A DNA stretch of 64,000 nucleotides from CAYRNY01 sp964425755 (GTDB taxonomy: Bacteria; Chloroflexota; Anaerolineae; Aggregatilineales; Aggregatilineaceae). This document shows, in pieces, positions 1 through 7,655 of the stretch. Within the stretch, counting starts at the first letter, position 1; each line of letters opens with the position of its first letter. The position numbers and the translations under genes were made by a program. The stretch is from contig CAYRNY010000007.1 in assembly GCA_964425755.1 (NCBI GenBank), positions 124,001-188,000 of the forward strand. Direction: 5' to 3'. A model generated the notes under the pieces. It searched no databases. It was not told the DNA's origin and worked only from the letters and a program-made list of their open reading frames with translations.

Positions 1-62
1 AGTGTCAACACCAGGAACACCGCCGCGATGACATCAAAAAACAAATTTGACCCCTGGCCCAT
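1..62 (-). CDS. Partial CDS: N-terminus of probable membrane protein
   Basis: On the minus strand an ATG at 62 opens a frame that runs off the window start after 20 codons, beginning MGQGSNLFFDVIAAVFLVLT. The start is supported by an AGGAGA ribosome site at 71-76, 8 nt upstream. The visible residues turn hydrophobic at once, so a transmembrane helix or signal anchor is likely, as in CvpA-like proteins, but too little is present to name a family. It lies downstream of the foldase lipoprotein gene in the same direction, separated by 85 nt that contain an inverted repeat. Confidence 0.55.
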   Translation of the reverse strand, partial: MGQGSNLFFDVIAAVFLVLT

Positions 63-84
63 CTCTTGTGTCTCCTGTGCTCAG

Positions 85-136
85 CAGGTCCCCATCATGC
101 CGCGCGACATGCACACACGGCACGACGGGGGACCTG
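85..136. repeat. Intercistronic inverted repeat
   Basis: CAGGTCCCC at 85-93 is exactly complementary to GGGGACCTG at 128-136. The 34-nt loop itself contains complementary TGCCG/CGGCA-type segments. It lies between the foldase gene and the truncated gene that follows. No T-run follows on either strand, so it looks more like an RNA processing or stability element than an intrinsic terminator. Confidence 0.5.
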
Positions 137-147
137 ACAACGACTAT

Positions 148-1146
148 CTACTCCACCACGCCAACGAACCGTTCGATCGTGGCATCCTGGCGCTGGGTCT
201 CCAGCCAGTCGAGGAACTTCTGCTGCCGGGCCTGCGCGACATCCGCGGGCGACAACGGGCGATCCTCGACGCGTTCAAGCGTCTGCACGACGTGGAAACC
301 GAGACTGCTCCGCACCGGGTCCGGCGCGGTCTGCCCCGGTTCCAGCGCGAAGATCGCGTCTTCGATCTCCTGCTGCAGCAGCACACCGCGCGGCACCCAG
401 CCCAGGTCACCGCCAGACGGGGCGCTCGACGAATCCAGCGAGTACTGCGTCGCCAACTGCGCGAAGTCCGCGCCCGCCTGCAACTGGTTCAGTAGATCGC
501 GTGCGGCGGCTTCGTCCGCCACGAGGATATGGCGTGCATGGACCTGCGGGGCGCTGTCGGGCACTTCCGCCACGACCTCGCTCATCTGCTGGACCAGCAG
601 CACGTCGCGCACAACCTCGCGGTATTCGTCCAGTGTGTACAACTGCGCTTCCAGCACCTCTTCAAGCGTCGTGTCGTTCGCCTCCGCAAGCGACACCTGC
701 AGCGCGATCTCCTCGTCGACCGCCTCGTCGCCGATCGTGATGTCGAGTTCCGCCGCCGCCTGCTCGATCAAGAGCTGGTCGATCATGGCATCCAGCACGC
801 TCGCGTCAAATGCCTCCTGGGTCGCCGGCTCGATCTGCATCCCCAGGGCGCGGCGCGCGCGCTCGCGTTCGAATTCGGCCAGCGTGATCGGCTCGCCGTT
901 CACGCTGGCAGCGAGCGGGGCTTCCGGCGTGGCCTGTGGCGCAAGGACGTTCCCCGACCCCGCCGCGAGCGCAGCATCACCCGCAGCGGCGGCATTGCTG
1001 AGCGCCGCTTCCGCACTTGACGGAATCACCCCACCACCATTGGTGTTCTCATCGTCCCCGGCACACGCTGCCACCAGCGCGACCAAAGCCATTAATCCCA
1101 GGCTAAACGCCACCAGGCGCATCCAATGCGATTGCTTTACGCGCAC
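148..1146 (-). CDS. Foldase lipoprotein, PpiC/SurA-type peptidyl-prolyl isomerase
   Basis: 332 aa. It begins with a GTG codon at 1146, chosen because AAGGAG lies 5-6 nt upstream. A hydrophobic signal ends in a lipobox (LVAAC), so Cys28 should be lipidated and the protein anchored outside the membrane. A SurA_N-like helical part (residues 80-190) precedes a parvulin rotamase domain (about 205-310) with the typical HARHIL start and a GGDLGWV segment. Parvulins catalyse cis-trans isomerisation of prolyl bonds; PrsA-like lipoproteins assist folding of exported proteins. It follows the RNase J gene by 110 nt in the same direction, with its own possible promoter. The family is clear; the client proteins are unknown. 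Confidence 0.88.
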   Translation of the reverse strand: MRVKQSHWMRLVAFSLGLMALVALVAACAGDDENTNGGGVIPSSAEAALSNAAAAGDAALAAGSGNVLAPQATPEAPLAASVNGEPITLAEFERERARRALGMQIEPATQEAFDASVLDAMIDQLLIEQAAAELDITIGDEAVDEEIALQVSLAEANDTTLEEVLEAQLYTLDEYREVVRDVLLVQQMSEVVAEVPDSAPQVHARHILVADEAAARDLLNQLQAGADFAQLATQYSLDSSSAPSGGDLGWVPRGVLLQQEIEDAIFALEPGQTAPDPVRSSLGFHVVQTLERVEDRPLSPADVAQARQQKFLDWLETQRQDATIERFVGVVE

Positions 1147-1181
1147 GATCGCTCCTTACACTACTTGTCCATTCGATAACG

Positions 1182-1204
1182 ACCGGGCCGCACTGCAGCC
1201 CGGT
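1182..1204 (-). terminator. Short hairpin between RNase J and foldase genes
   Basis: ACCGGGC (1182-1188) pairs with GCCCGGT (1198-1204) around a 9-nt loop. On the minus strand it lies downstream of the RNase J stop and upstream of the foldase start. No T-tract follows, so it may be a weak terminator or a leader hairpin of the foldase mRNA. Confidence 0.3.
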
Positions 1205-1210
1205 ATCCTA

Positions 1211-1239
1211 ATTATGCAGGGCGGCTGGCGATGGCGCAA
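1211..1239 (-). promoter_or_regulatory. Candidate promoter for the foldase gene
   Basis: Reading the minus strand, TTGCGC (1239-1234) is followed after 17 nt by CATAAT (1216-1211). The -10 matches the consensus at 5 of 6 positions and the -35 at 3 of 6. It lies about 65 nt upstream of the foldase start. Sequence match only. Confidence 0.35.
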
Positions 1240-1256
1240 CTGCCCCTGCGTCCCCG

Positions 1257-2912
1257 TTAGCGCGGTATCTCGCGCACGAACGCGAAAACCATCGGGCGGC
1301 GCTTGGTCTCGTTGTAGAAGAACTTGGACAGCGCGTCCTCGACCTTGCGCGTCAGGTTCGTACCCTGGAAGCTCGCCACCGTCTCCGCGACGACATCCTG
1401 CGCCCGGTCGAGCAGGTCTTCGGATTCGCGCAGGAACACGAACCCGCGCGAAATGAACTCCGGCTCCTCGTATAAGCCCCCGGTCGCCTCGTCCACCAGC
1501 ACCAGCACGCTCACAAAACCGTCGCTGGCGAGCACCTCGCGATCGCGCATTACGATCGGGCCGACATCCCCGATGCCCTTGCCGTCCACAAACACGTAAC
1601 CGCCCGGCACGCGCTCGCCCACCTCGATCGAATCTTCCGTGAGCAAAATCTCGGTACCGTTCTCGACCACGACCGTGTTCTCCGGCGGCGTGCCGAGTTC
1701 CTGCGCCAGCAGCGCATGCTGCGTCAGGTGGCGCAGCTCGCCGTGCACCGGGATGAAGAAGCGCGGGCGCACCAGGTTATGCAGCAGCTTGAGTTCCTCG
1801 CGCCGCGCGTGTCCCGATACATGCACCTGCGCGACCGGGTGGTAAATCACGTGTGCGCCGCCCTGGATCAGCTTGTTGATCGTGCGGTGGACCAGCTCCT
1901 CGTTGCCGGGGATCGGGTGGGCCGACATGATCACGGTGTCGCCGTGCCGGATCTCCAACTGGCGGTGGCGGCCCCACGCGAGGCGGCCCAGCACCGCCGA
2001 CGGCTCACCCTGCGTGCCGGTCGCCATGATCACGACCTTGCTCGGCGGCATTTTGTTGGCCTCGTCCACCGCGACCAGCATATCCGGTGGCAGGCGCAGG
2101 TACCCGAGCCGCGTCGCCACCTTGACGTACTCGGTCATGCTGTACCCTGCGACCGCCATCTTGCGCCCATGTTTGCGCGCGGCGGTGGCGACCTGCTGGA
2201 TGCGCGAGATCAGCGAGGCGAATGTCGCGACGATGATCCGGCCCTGCGCCTGGGCGAAGACCTCGTCAAACGCCTGATCGATCGCGGTCTCGGAAGGCGT
2301 CCAGCCCTCCTGGTCCGCGTTGGTGCTGTCCGCCAGGAGCGCCAGCACGCCGCGCTGTGCGAACTCCGCGAGCTTGGCGAAGTCCGGCGGCCAGCCGTCC
2401 ACCGGCGTGTGGTCGAACTTGAAATCGCTGGAATGCACCACCAACCCGATCGGCGTCGTGATGCCCAGCCCGACGCCGTCGGGGATGCTGTGGCACACGT
2501 GGAACGTCTCCACGCTGAACGGCCCCAAGTCCAGCACGTCGCCCGCCTTGATTATGTGCAGCGGGTGCTCGCGGTGCCCGGACTGGCGCAGCTTGACCTC
2601 CAACAACCCCGCCGTGAGCGCGGTCGCGTAGACCGGCGCGTTGATGAAGTCCAGCACGTGCCCGATCGCGCCCGTGTGGTCCTCGTGCCCGTGCGTGACC
2701 ACGATCCCGTGAATGACCAGGCCGCGCTGCATCTCCTCCACGACGTACTGGAAGTCGGGGATGATATAGTCGATGCCGAGCATGTCATTTTCAGGGAACA
2801 TGATGCCGGTATCGATGATGATGCCGCTGCCTTCATAGTCGATCAGCATCATGTTCTTGCCGATCTCACCAAGCCCGCCTAAGGGCAGGATGCGTAACTT
2901 ACCTTCATGCAT
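1257..2912 (-). CDS. rnj: Ribonuclease J
   Basis: 551 aa, a normal length for RNase J. The metallo-beta-lactamase/beta-CASP nuclease carries the zinc motif HGHEDH at residues 74-79, followed by a beta-CASP insertion and the C-terminal domain. The family acts as a 5'-3' exonuclease and an endonuclease in mRNA decay and rRNA maturation in the cytoplasm. The frame is open for another 55 codons upstream, but the start at 2912 is chosen because GGAGGAG lies 10 nt before it and the family conservation begins at KLRILPLGGLGEIG. It is preceded by a 270-nt leader after the cold-shock-like gene, and the foldase gene follows. Confidence 0.95.
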   Translation of the reverse strand: MHEGKLRILPLGGLGEIGKNMMLIDYEGSGIIIDTGIMFPENDMLGIDYIIPDFQYVVEEMQRGLVIHGIVVTHGHEDHTGAIGHVLDFINAPVYATALTAGLLEVKLRQSGHREHPLHIIKAGDVLDLGPFSVETFHVCHSIPDGVGLGITTPIGLVVHSSDFKFDHTPVDGWPPDFAKLAEFAQRGVLALLADSTNADQEGWTPSETAIDQAFDEVFAQAQGRIIVATFASLISRIQQVATAARKHGRKMAVAGYSMTEYVKVATRLGYLRLPPDMLVAVDEANKMPPSKVVIMATGTQGEPSAVLGRLAWGRHRQLEIRHGDTVIMSAHPIPGNEELVHRTINKLIQGGAHVIYHPVAQVHVSGHARREELKLLHNLVRPRFFIPVHGELRHLTQHALLAQELGTPPENTVVVENGTEILLTEDSIEVGERVPGGYVFVDGKGIGDVGPIVMRDREVLASDGFVSVLVLVDEATGGLYEEPEFISRGFVFLRESEDLLDRAQDVVAETVASFQGTNLTRKVEDALSKFFYNETKRRPMVFAFVREIPR

Positions 2913-3142
2913 GATCAATAAACTCCTCCGGGGACGCCGCGCATACCCGCTCCCAGAGCCAGGCATCGCAAGACGTCCCCCGTATGCCGTATGGTGTGGC
3001 CGTTCAAAACAACACAAACGAAGTCGCGCGCTTGGACTTCGTGAATGGTCGCAGTAATGTGTTTGATTGTAACGCAAAAGGCGATAACCAGTCGAGGCAG
3101 AAGGAGTCTCGACGGTTGAACCAGCAACTTGCAGGATGGGGG
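2913..3142 (-). promoter_or_regulatory. Leader region of the RNase J gene with RBS and hairpin
   Basis: This non-coding stretch holds the strong ribosome site GGAGGAG (minus strand, 2929-2923), which fixes the rnj start. It also holds a 6-bp hairpin, GTCGAG/CTCGAC (3091-3096 with 3108-3113). I do not see a convincing -35/-10 pair. RNase J mRNAs are often autoregulated through their leaders, but nothing here proves that. Confidence 0.35.
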
Positions 3143-3174
3143 TAAAGCAAACCGGCAGCGGGTATGCTGCCGGA
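3143..3174 (-). terminator. Intrinsic terminator after the cold-shock-like gene
   Basis: CCGGCAGC (3152-3159) pairs perfectly with GCTGCCGG (3166-3173) around a 6-nt loop. Read on the minus strand, the stem is followed by TTTGCTTT. It lies 9 nt downstream of the stop codon at 3183. Confidence 0.75.
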
Positions 3175-3182
3175 AGTTTGCG

Positions 3183-3398
3183 TTATTCGGGCCGGACGCG
3201 TACTGCTACCAGCCCGCGGCGTGATTCCTCAAGCTGGAACGAAACCAGCGTGCCCTTCTCAAGGCTGCGCACGCCTTCACCCAGGATGGCAGAATAACGC
3301 ACGTGGACTTCACGCCCGTCTTGCATCAGGATCGTGCCCCTGCCCCCAAAGGTGTTGAACTCTTGCACAGTGCCACGATACCGTTTGCCATTTAGCAT
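3183..3398 (-). CDS. Cold-shock-domain-like small protein
   Basis: 71 aa, the size of a single CSD protein. The order of elements fits an OB-fold cold-shock domain: a GTVQEFN first strand, a GGRGTI segment where RNP1 (KGFGFI) normally lies, VHVRYSAI in the position of RNP2 (VFVHFSAI), and a C-terminal LVSFQLEESRRGLVAVRV. The RNP1 aromatic residues are missing, so RNA binding may be weakened or altered. The start at 3398 is chosen for the GGAG 10 nt upstream and because homology begins there. It has its own promoter with a leader of about 80 nt and its own terminator. Confidence 0.75.
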   Translation of the reverse strand: MLNGKRYRGTVQEFNTFGGRGTILMQDGREVHVRYSAILGEGVRSLEKGTLVSFQLEESRRGLVAVRVRPE

Positions 3399-3484
3399 TG
3401 TATTGCTGCTCCATAGTTGTGATCGATGCGCCGGGGTCATTAAGCGCTTCACGTTTCGCAAACGCCAACCCCTGATACTGTGTA

Positions 3485-3513
3485 ATCATACTGGGGTACC
3501 AGTTTGAAGTCAA
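3485..3513 (-). promoter_or_regulatory. Promoter of the cold-shock-like gene
   Basis: On the minus strand TTGACT (3513-3508) and TATGAT (3490-3485) are separated by exactly 17 nt; each hexamer matches the sigma-70-type consensus at 5 of 6 positions. The predicted start near 3478 gives a leader of about 80 nt, as is common for cold-shock genes. Confidence 0.7.
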
Positions 3514-3842
3514 ATATCTAGATAGCTGGTTGTGCCGCTACAGATGATAATTCACGAAAGTTTCACACAGCCCCAACGTTTGAAAGGGGCGGCAAACGTC
3601 GATTGGTTGTTGGTTAATCCGCTCAACAATGATAAAATGGCGACGTATCTATAGTTTTGTGAACTCTTAGGGCATGCAATAACGCGCTAATGGCTGCATC
3701 TGTTAGATTCGCCCGCCCCGGTCGTGGTCGTGGCGATTCGACAGCGCCGCACCAGACCGTTCACAAATCATCCCAGCACGTTGAACCTGTAATAGATAGA
3801 CGCGCTCGACCAGGATCCAAAATATTATAGAGGGGGAGTTCC
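3514..3842 (+). promoter_or_regulatory. Upstream region of the secreted protein gene, weak promoter candidate
   Basis: A gene-free stretch between two divergent genes. The best plus-strand candidate is TTGTTG (3607-3612) with GATAAA (3631-3636), spaced 18 nt and matching only partly. AGGGGGAG just before 3843 is a strong ribosome site. I see no reading frame worth calling here. Confidence 0.3.
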
Positions 3843-4976
3843 ATGTCTCATTCTGCACGACGCGCATTCGGCTTACTTGTTTTGGTGCTGTTCGTATTCG
3901 CAGCCCTCACCCTGTCCTACACAGGGACCAGCTCGGCGATCACCGGTAGCGGCGTCGACATTCTGTACGCGCCATCCCAAAATGACGATGCAGGTTTCCG
4001 CGCAAGCATCGCCGCGATCACCGGCGGCGCGGTCGATTATTTCGATTCGAGTGCAGCGACACCGACGCTGGCCGAACTCCAGAATTACGACTGCGTTTTC
4101 GTCTGGACAGACTTCAGTCACGCTGATGCGACATTGTTCGGCGACAGGCTGGCGGATTACGTCGATGGCGGTGGTGTGGTCGCGCTCGGCGCGTTCGCAG
4201 CTTACACATCCGGCAATTCGCTTGGCGGGCGCATTATGACGGCAGGCTACAGCCCGGTGTCCGGTGGCAGCAATTACTTCGCAGCGGCTGATTATGCCGG
4301 TGACGGGACCACGCTGATCCACGATGAAGTTACGGCTTACAACTGCACCTATCGCGATATCCTGACGCTCCAGGGCAGCGGCGTTCAAGATGGGACCTAC
4401 ACCGACGGTTCGATCGCCACCGCCTACCGCCCCGATTTTCAGGTGATCTACCTGAACGGCGTAAGCCATCTGGCCTGCACCGGGGACGTGGCGCAGTTAG
4501 TGGCGAACGCGTGCAGCATCGCCACATATGACGCACCGGCTGGGGAAGCGGACGTCTACCAGCCATCACCCGAAGATCACGCGCGCGCCCAGGCCCCGCT
4601 ATGCGCTGACCTGACCGGCACGACCAACCCGATCGTGCGCGCGGACGTGCCCGGTGGCACGGTCACCAACGGCGGCGTGTACTGCCGCGTGCTGGCCGAG
4701 GACGGCGACTTCGTCAATTCGGCGGCAGAGGTCGGCAACGAAACCCTGGTTGGTGCCGGCGTGATCCATGCCGTTGACGTCTTCGGCATGGCAGGCACGC
4801 TGAGTGTGCCGGCGTTCAATAGCAGCGTGGAAGTCTGCTTGCAGGGGTCAGGCACCTTGTGGTTCCTGAGCGCGCTCGACGCGCCGCGCTCGCTCCAGGC
4901 CCTGCCCGCGACCGCCACAGGCGGTTACACCTGCGCCCGGATCCCGCACGCTGGAACGGTTGTCTTGACGCCGTAG
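3843..4976 (+). CDS. Secreted protein of unknown function with GATase-like N-terminal fold
   Basis: 377 aa. A classical signal peptide (residues 1-31, hydrophobic LLVLVLFVFAALTL) is followed by a domain reading GVDILYAPSQNDDAGF...DCVFVWTDFSH...LADYVDGGGVVALGAF. This resembles the alpha/beta core of type 1 glutamine-amidotransferase-like secreted proteins that lack a catalytic Cys. The C-terminal 130 residues form a separate, Thr/Gly-rich, beta-type region with several paired Cys. A strong AGGGGGAG ribosome site precedes the ATG. It stands alone, with a hairpin downstream. I do not recognise a specific function; surface binding or degradation of an extracellular polymer are guesses. Confidence 0.7.
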   Translation: MSHSARRAFGLLVLVLFVFAALTLSYTGTSSAITGSGVDILYAPSQNDDAGFRASIAAITGGAVDYFDSSAATPTLAELQNYDCVFVWTDFSHADATLFGDRLADYVDGGGVVALGAFAAYTSGNSLGGRIMTAGYSPVSGGSNYFAAADYAGDGTTLIHDEVTAYNCTYRDILTLQGSGVQDGTYTDGSIATAYRPDFQVIYLNGVSHLACTGDVAQLVANACSIATYDAPAGEADVYQPSPEDHARAQAPLCADLTGTTNPIVRADVPGGTVTNGGVYCRVLAEDGDFVNSAAEVGNETLVGAGVIHAVDVFGMAGTLSVPAFNSSVEVCLQGSGTLWFLSALDAPRSLQALPATATGGYTCARIPHAGTVVLTP

Positions 4977-5006
4977 GATTCGTCGCGCCGTACATATCAC
5001 TGGCGT

Positions 5007-5031
5007 CCGGGGTGCTGCTTCTGCACCCCGG
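5007..5031 (+). terminator. Hairpin after the secreted protein gene
   Basis: CCGGGGTGC (5007-5015) and GCACCCCGG (5023-5031) form a perfect 9-bp stem with a 7-nt loop, 30 nt after the stop codon. There is no T-run, so termination would be Rho-dependent or inefficient. Confidence 0.5.
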
Positions 5032-5044
5032 CTACAGTACCATG

Positions 5045-5075
5045 CGAACGCACACCCAGTAAAGGCGTGCGTTCG
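5045..5075. repeat. Inverted repeat upstream of the pyr promoter
   Basis: CGAACGCAC (5045-5053) is perfectly complementary to GTGCGTTCG (5067-5075) across 13 nt. It lies 35 nt upstream of the predicted pyrB -35 box, so it could be an operator or a second terminator of the preceding gene. Confidence 0.45.
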
Positions 5076-5109
5076 TGGTTTGCAGCGTCGCGGGCACACA
5101 AAAACTGCC

Positions 5110-5138
5110 TTGACGCCGCCTTCATTCCCCGGTACACT
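5110..5138 (+). promoter_or_regulatory. Promoter of the pyrBCD operon
   Basis: TTGACG (5110-5115) and TACACT (5133-5138) are spaced 17 nt apart, matching consensus at 5 and 4 of 6 positions. Transcription would begin near 5145 and leave a leader of about 250 nt before pyrB. Confidence 0.6.
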
Positions 5139-5144
5139 GAAGTT

Positions 5145-5375
5145 CCAGGGCCCCGGCTCTGGGCTTTTTGTATGTATCCCCGGCACCGGCCCCAAACCAA
5201 ACGTAAAGCGATCACGGACACTGCCAGCGATGACGCCTGCCCTAACCCGCCCGGCTGGATTACCCGCACCGCGACTCCGGCGAGTCCCGGTGCGAGCGCG
5301 GCATTGCCGGTCCGGTCGCGTGGTCGCGATCATCCGTCGTTTCAAAAGCCACCCACCATTGGGTGGTTATTTTTT
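5145..5375 (+). promoter_or_regulatory. pyr leader with two terminator-like hairpins (attenuator candidate)
   Basis: Two elements flank the leader. At 5145-5169, CCAGGG pairs with CTCTGG (one G-U) and is followed by GCTTTTTG. At 5349-5375, CCACCCA pairs with TGGGTGG around CCAT and is followed by TTATTTTTT, ending 5 nt before the AGGAGG ribosome site of pyrB. A hairpin plus U-run immediately before pyrB, in a transcript with no upstream gene, is the arrangement of a transcription attenuator. I cannot identify a PyrR-binding motif, and no pyrR gene is in the window. Confidence 0.55.
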
Positions 5376-5394
5376 GTACTAGGAGGAAACATCG

Positions 5395-6465
5395 ATGAAC
5401 GACGCGCTGCAATACGCGGACCTGCGCCACTCCAGGCAATTCCTGCGCGACTACACCCCGCCGAGGATCGACGGGGACTTCACGCACAAACACATCATCT
5501 CGGTGGACCAGTTCGAGCGCCGCGACCTGCAAATCCTGTTCGACGCGACCGTGTCGATCCGCAAGCGCATCAAACAGCACGACCGGGGCTTGCTCCAGCT
5601 TGCCGCCGGCTCGCTGATGGCGACGTTGTTCTACGAAGCCAGCACGCGGACCGATCTCTCATTCCAGGCGGCGATGCGGCGGCTGGGCGGCGAGGTTGTC
5701 GCGGCCAGTAACGGCGTGCGCTTCTCCTCGATCTACAAGGGCGAGAACCTGGCCGATACCGTGCGCGCGGTGGGCTGCTACGCCGACGTGATCGTGCTGC
5801 GGCACCCAGAAGTCGGCTCGTCCTACGAGGCGGCATATTACCTCGACCGGCTGCGCGAGCAGATCGACCGCAAGCCGGTGATCATCAGCGGCGGTGACGG
5901 CGTGGGCGAGCACCCGACCCAGGCGCTGCTGGACTGCTTCACGATCTACGACTTCAAGGGCGCGATCGACCGCCAGAACATCACGCTGGTGGGCGACCTC
6001 AAACACGGGCGCACGGTGCACTCGCTGGCGAAGCTGATCGCGCGGTACGAGGCCCAGGACGCCGTGCTGAACTTCGTCGCGCCGGACGAACTGCAGATGC
6101 CCGCCGCGATCACGTCGTTCGTGCAGGCGCGGGGCCTGGCGGTCACCCAGACCAACAACCTGCTGGACGTGCTGGCCGAGACGGACGTGATCTACTGGAC
6201 GCGCATCCAGGAAGAGCGCTTCGCCGACCCGCAGGACTACCACGCGATCAAGGACCGCTTCATCATGACACCGGACGTGCTCGCCCAGGCCAAAGACGAC
6301 GCGATCCTGATGCACCCGCTGCCGCGCAAGCACGAGATGGGCACACCCGACGATCACGATACGATCGATGCCGACCCGCGCGCGGTCTATTTCCGCCAGA
6401 TGGAGAACGGCATGTTCACGCGCATGGCGCTGCTGGCGAAGGTCGTCGGCGGCTTGTGGGTGTGA
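5395..6465 (+). CDS. pyrB: Aspartate carbamoyltransferase catalytic chain
   Basis: 356 aa. It condenses carbamoyl phosphate with L-aspartate in the second step of UMP synthesis. The carbamoyl-phosphate loop STRT is at residues 83-86 (FYEASTRTDLSF), and HPLPR near residue 307 is the aspartate-domain signature. The protein is about 45 residues longer than the E. coli chain, mostly through an N-terminal extension rich in charged residues. AGGAGG lies 8 nt before the ATG and fixes the start. It is the first gene of a pyrB-pyrC-pyrD operon; no regulatory pyrI follows. Its expression is probably controlled by the hairpin just upstream. Confidence 0.96.
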   Translation: MNDALQYADLRHSRQFLRDYTPPRIDGDFTHKHIISVDQFERRDLQILFDATVSIRKRIKQHDRGLLQLAAGSLMATLFYEASTRTDLSFQAAMRRLGGEVVAASNGVRFSSIYKGENLADTVRAVGCYADVIVLRHPEVGSSYEAAYYLDRLREQIDRKPVIISGGDGVGEHPTQALLDCFTIYDFKGAIDRQNITLVGDLKHGRTVHSLAKLIARYEAQDAVLNFVAPDELQMPAAITSFVQARGLAVTQTNNLLDVLAETDVIYWTRIQEERFADPQDYHAIKDRFIMTPDVLAQAKDDAILMHPLPRKHEMGTPDDHDTIDADPRAVYFRQMENGMFTRMALLAKVVGGLWV

Positions 6466-6560
6466 GCAGCCCACGATTTTCGCTTTACTGGCGGCAGTTT
6501 ACAGGTGGGCACGGGCCGGTACATGAACATCCCGCGCCCGCCCACACAGGACGGTGATCC

Positions 6561-7655
6561 ATGACACGCTTGCTTCGCATCCCCGGCCCGGTCGACCCGC
6601 ACGTGCACCTGCGCGACCTGGATTGGGCGCACAAAGCGACCTTCGCATCCGAAACGCGTGCGGCGCTGGCGGGTGGCTATTGGGCCGTGCTGGATATGCC
6701 CAACACCGCCCCCGCGACGACGACCCGCACCGCGCTGCAACACAAGCTGGCGCGCATCCGCAGCGGGGCCGCGTGCGACTGGGGCCTGTATTTCGGCGCA
6801 AGCCAGGACGACAACACCGCCGAGTACGCCCGCGTGGTCGACGCGGTGTGCGGGCTGAAGATCTACAACAACGCGACGACCGGCGACCTGCTGATCGCGG
6901 ACCAGGCGCTGCGCCGGGCGCATTACCGCGCGTGGCCTGCCCGGCGTCCGGTCGCCGTCCATGCCGAGGGGCCGACCGTCGCGGAGGTGCTGGCGCTCGT
7001 ACGTGAGACCGGCACGCACACGCACTTCTGCCACATCAGCACGGCGGAGGAGATCGCGCTGCTGCGCGAGGCTAAAGCGGACGGGCTGCCGGTCTCCATC
7101 GGCGTGACGCCGCACCACCTGTGGCTGACAGAAGACGACGTGCCCCGCCTCGGTGCGTTCGGGCGCATGAAGCCGGAACTCAAGACACCCGCTGACCGCG
7201 CCGCGCTGTGGGACGCCATCGCGGACGGCACGGTCGACGTAGTGGAGTCCGACCACGCGCCGCACACGCTGGCGGAGAAAGCGTCCGCGAATCCCCCCTT
7301 CGGCGTGCCGGGACTGGAAACGACATTACCGCTGCTGTGCACCGCGCTGCATGACGGGCGCCTGACCGAACAGCAGATCATCGATCTCGTGGCGCGCAAC
7401 CCGCAGCGCATCTTCGGCCTGATACCGCCGGAAGGCACGTACACGCTGGTTGACCTGGACGCGGAATACACGGTCACGCGGGCGGGGCTGGTCACAGCTT
7501 GCGGCTGGTCGCCATTCGAGGGCATGGCCGTGCGCGGCAAGGTGACCGAAGTCTGGATTCGCGGGCGCAAGGTCTTCGACGGCACGCGCGTACTGGCCGC
7601 ACCGGGATCGGGGCGGAATCTGTTCGCCGCCGGGGACACGGAGGACGCAGCGTGA
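6561..7655 (+). CDS. pyrC: Dihydroorotase
   Basis: 364 aa. Cyclises N-carbamoyl-aspartate to dihydroorotate. All amidohydrolase metal ligands are visible: HVH at 14-16, Lys100 in GLKIYNN (the carboxylated lysine), His134 in HAEG, His158 in FCHIST and Asp231 in SDHAPHT. The MPNT and GLKxY segments resemble the dihydroorotase domain of animal CAD more than E. coli PyrC. The start at 6561 puts the metal motif close to the N-terminus, so the small beta domain seen in longer bacterial class I enzymes is reduced. It lies 95 nt after pyrB and overlaps pyrD by 4 nt. Confidence 0.92.
   Translation: MTRLLRIPGPVDPHVHLRDLDWAHKATFASETRAALAGGYWAVLDMPNTAPATTTRTALQHKLARIRSGAACDWGLYFGASQDDNTAEYARVVDAVCGLKIYNNATTGDLLIADQALRRAHYRAWPARRPVAVHAEGPTVAEVLALVRETGTHTHFCHISTAEEIALLREAKADGLPVSIGVTPHHLWLTEDDVPRLGAFGRMKPELKTPADRAALWDAIADGTVDVVESDHAPHTLAEKASANPPFGVPGLETTLPLLCTALHDGRLTEQQIIDLVARNPQRIFGLIPPEGTYTLVDLDAEYTVTRAGLVTACGWSPFEGMAVRGKVTEVWIRGRKVFDGTRVLAAPGSGRNLFAAGDTEDAA

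Noticed and set aside
1716..2882. Long plus-strand frame antisense to RNase J
   Set aside because: Arg/His/Ala-rich composition typical of the complementary phase of GC-rich genes, no ribosome site; the minus-strand gene has clear domain motifs.
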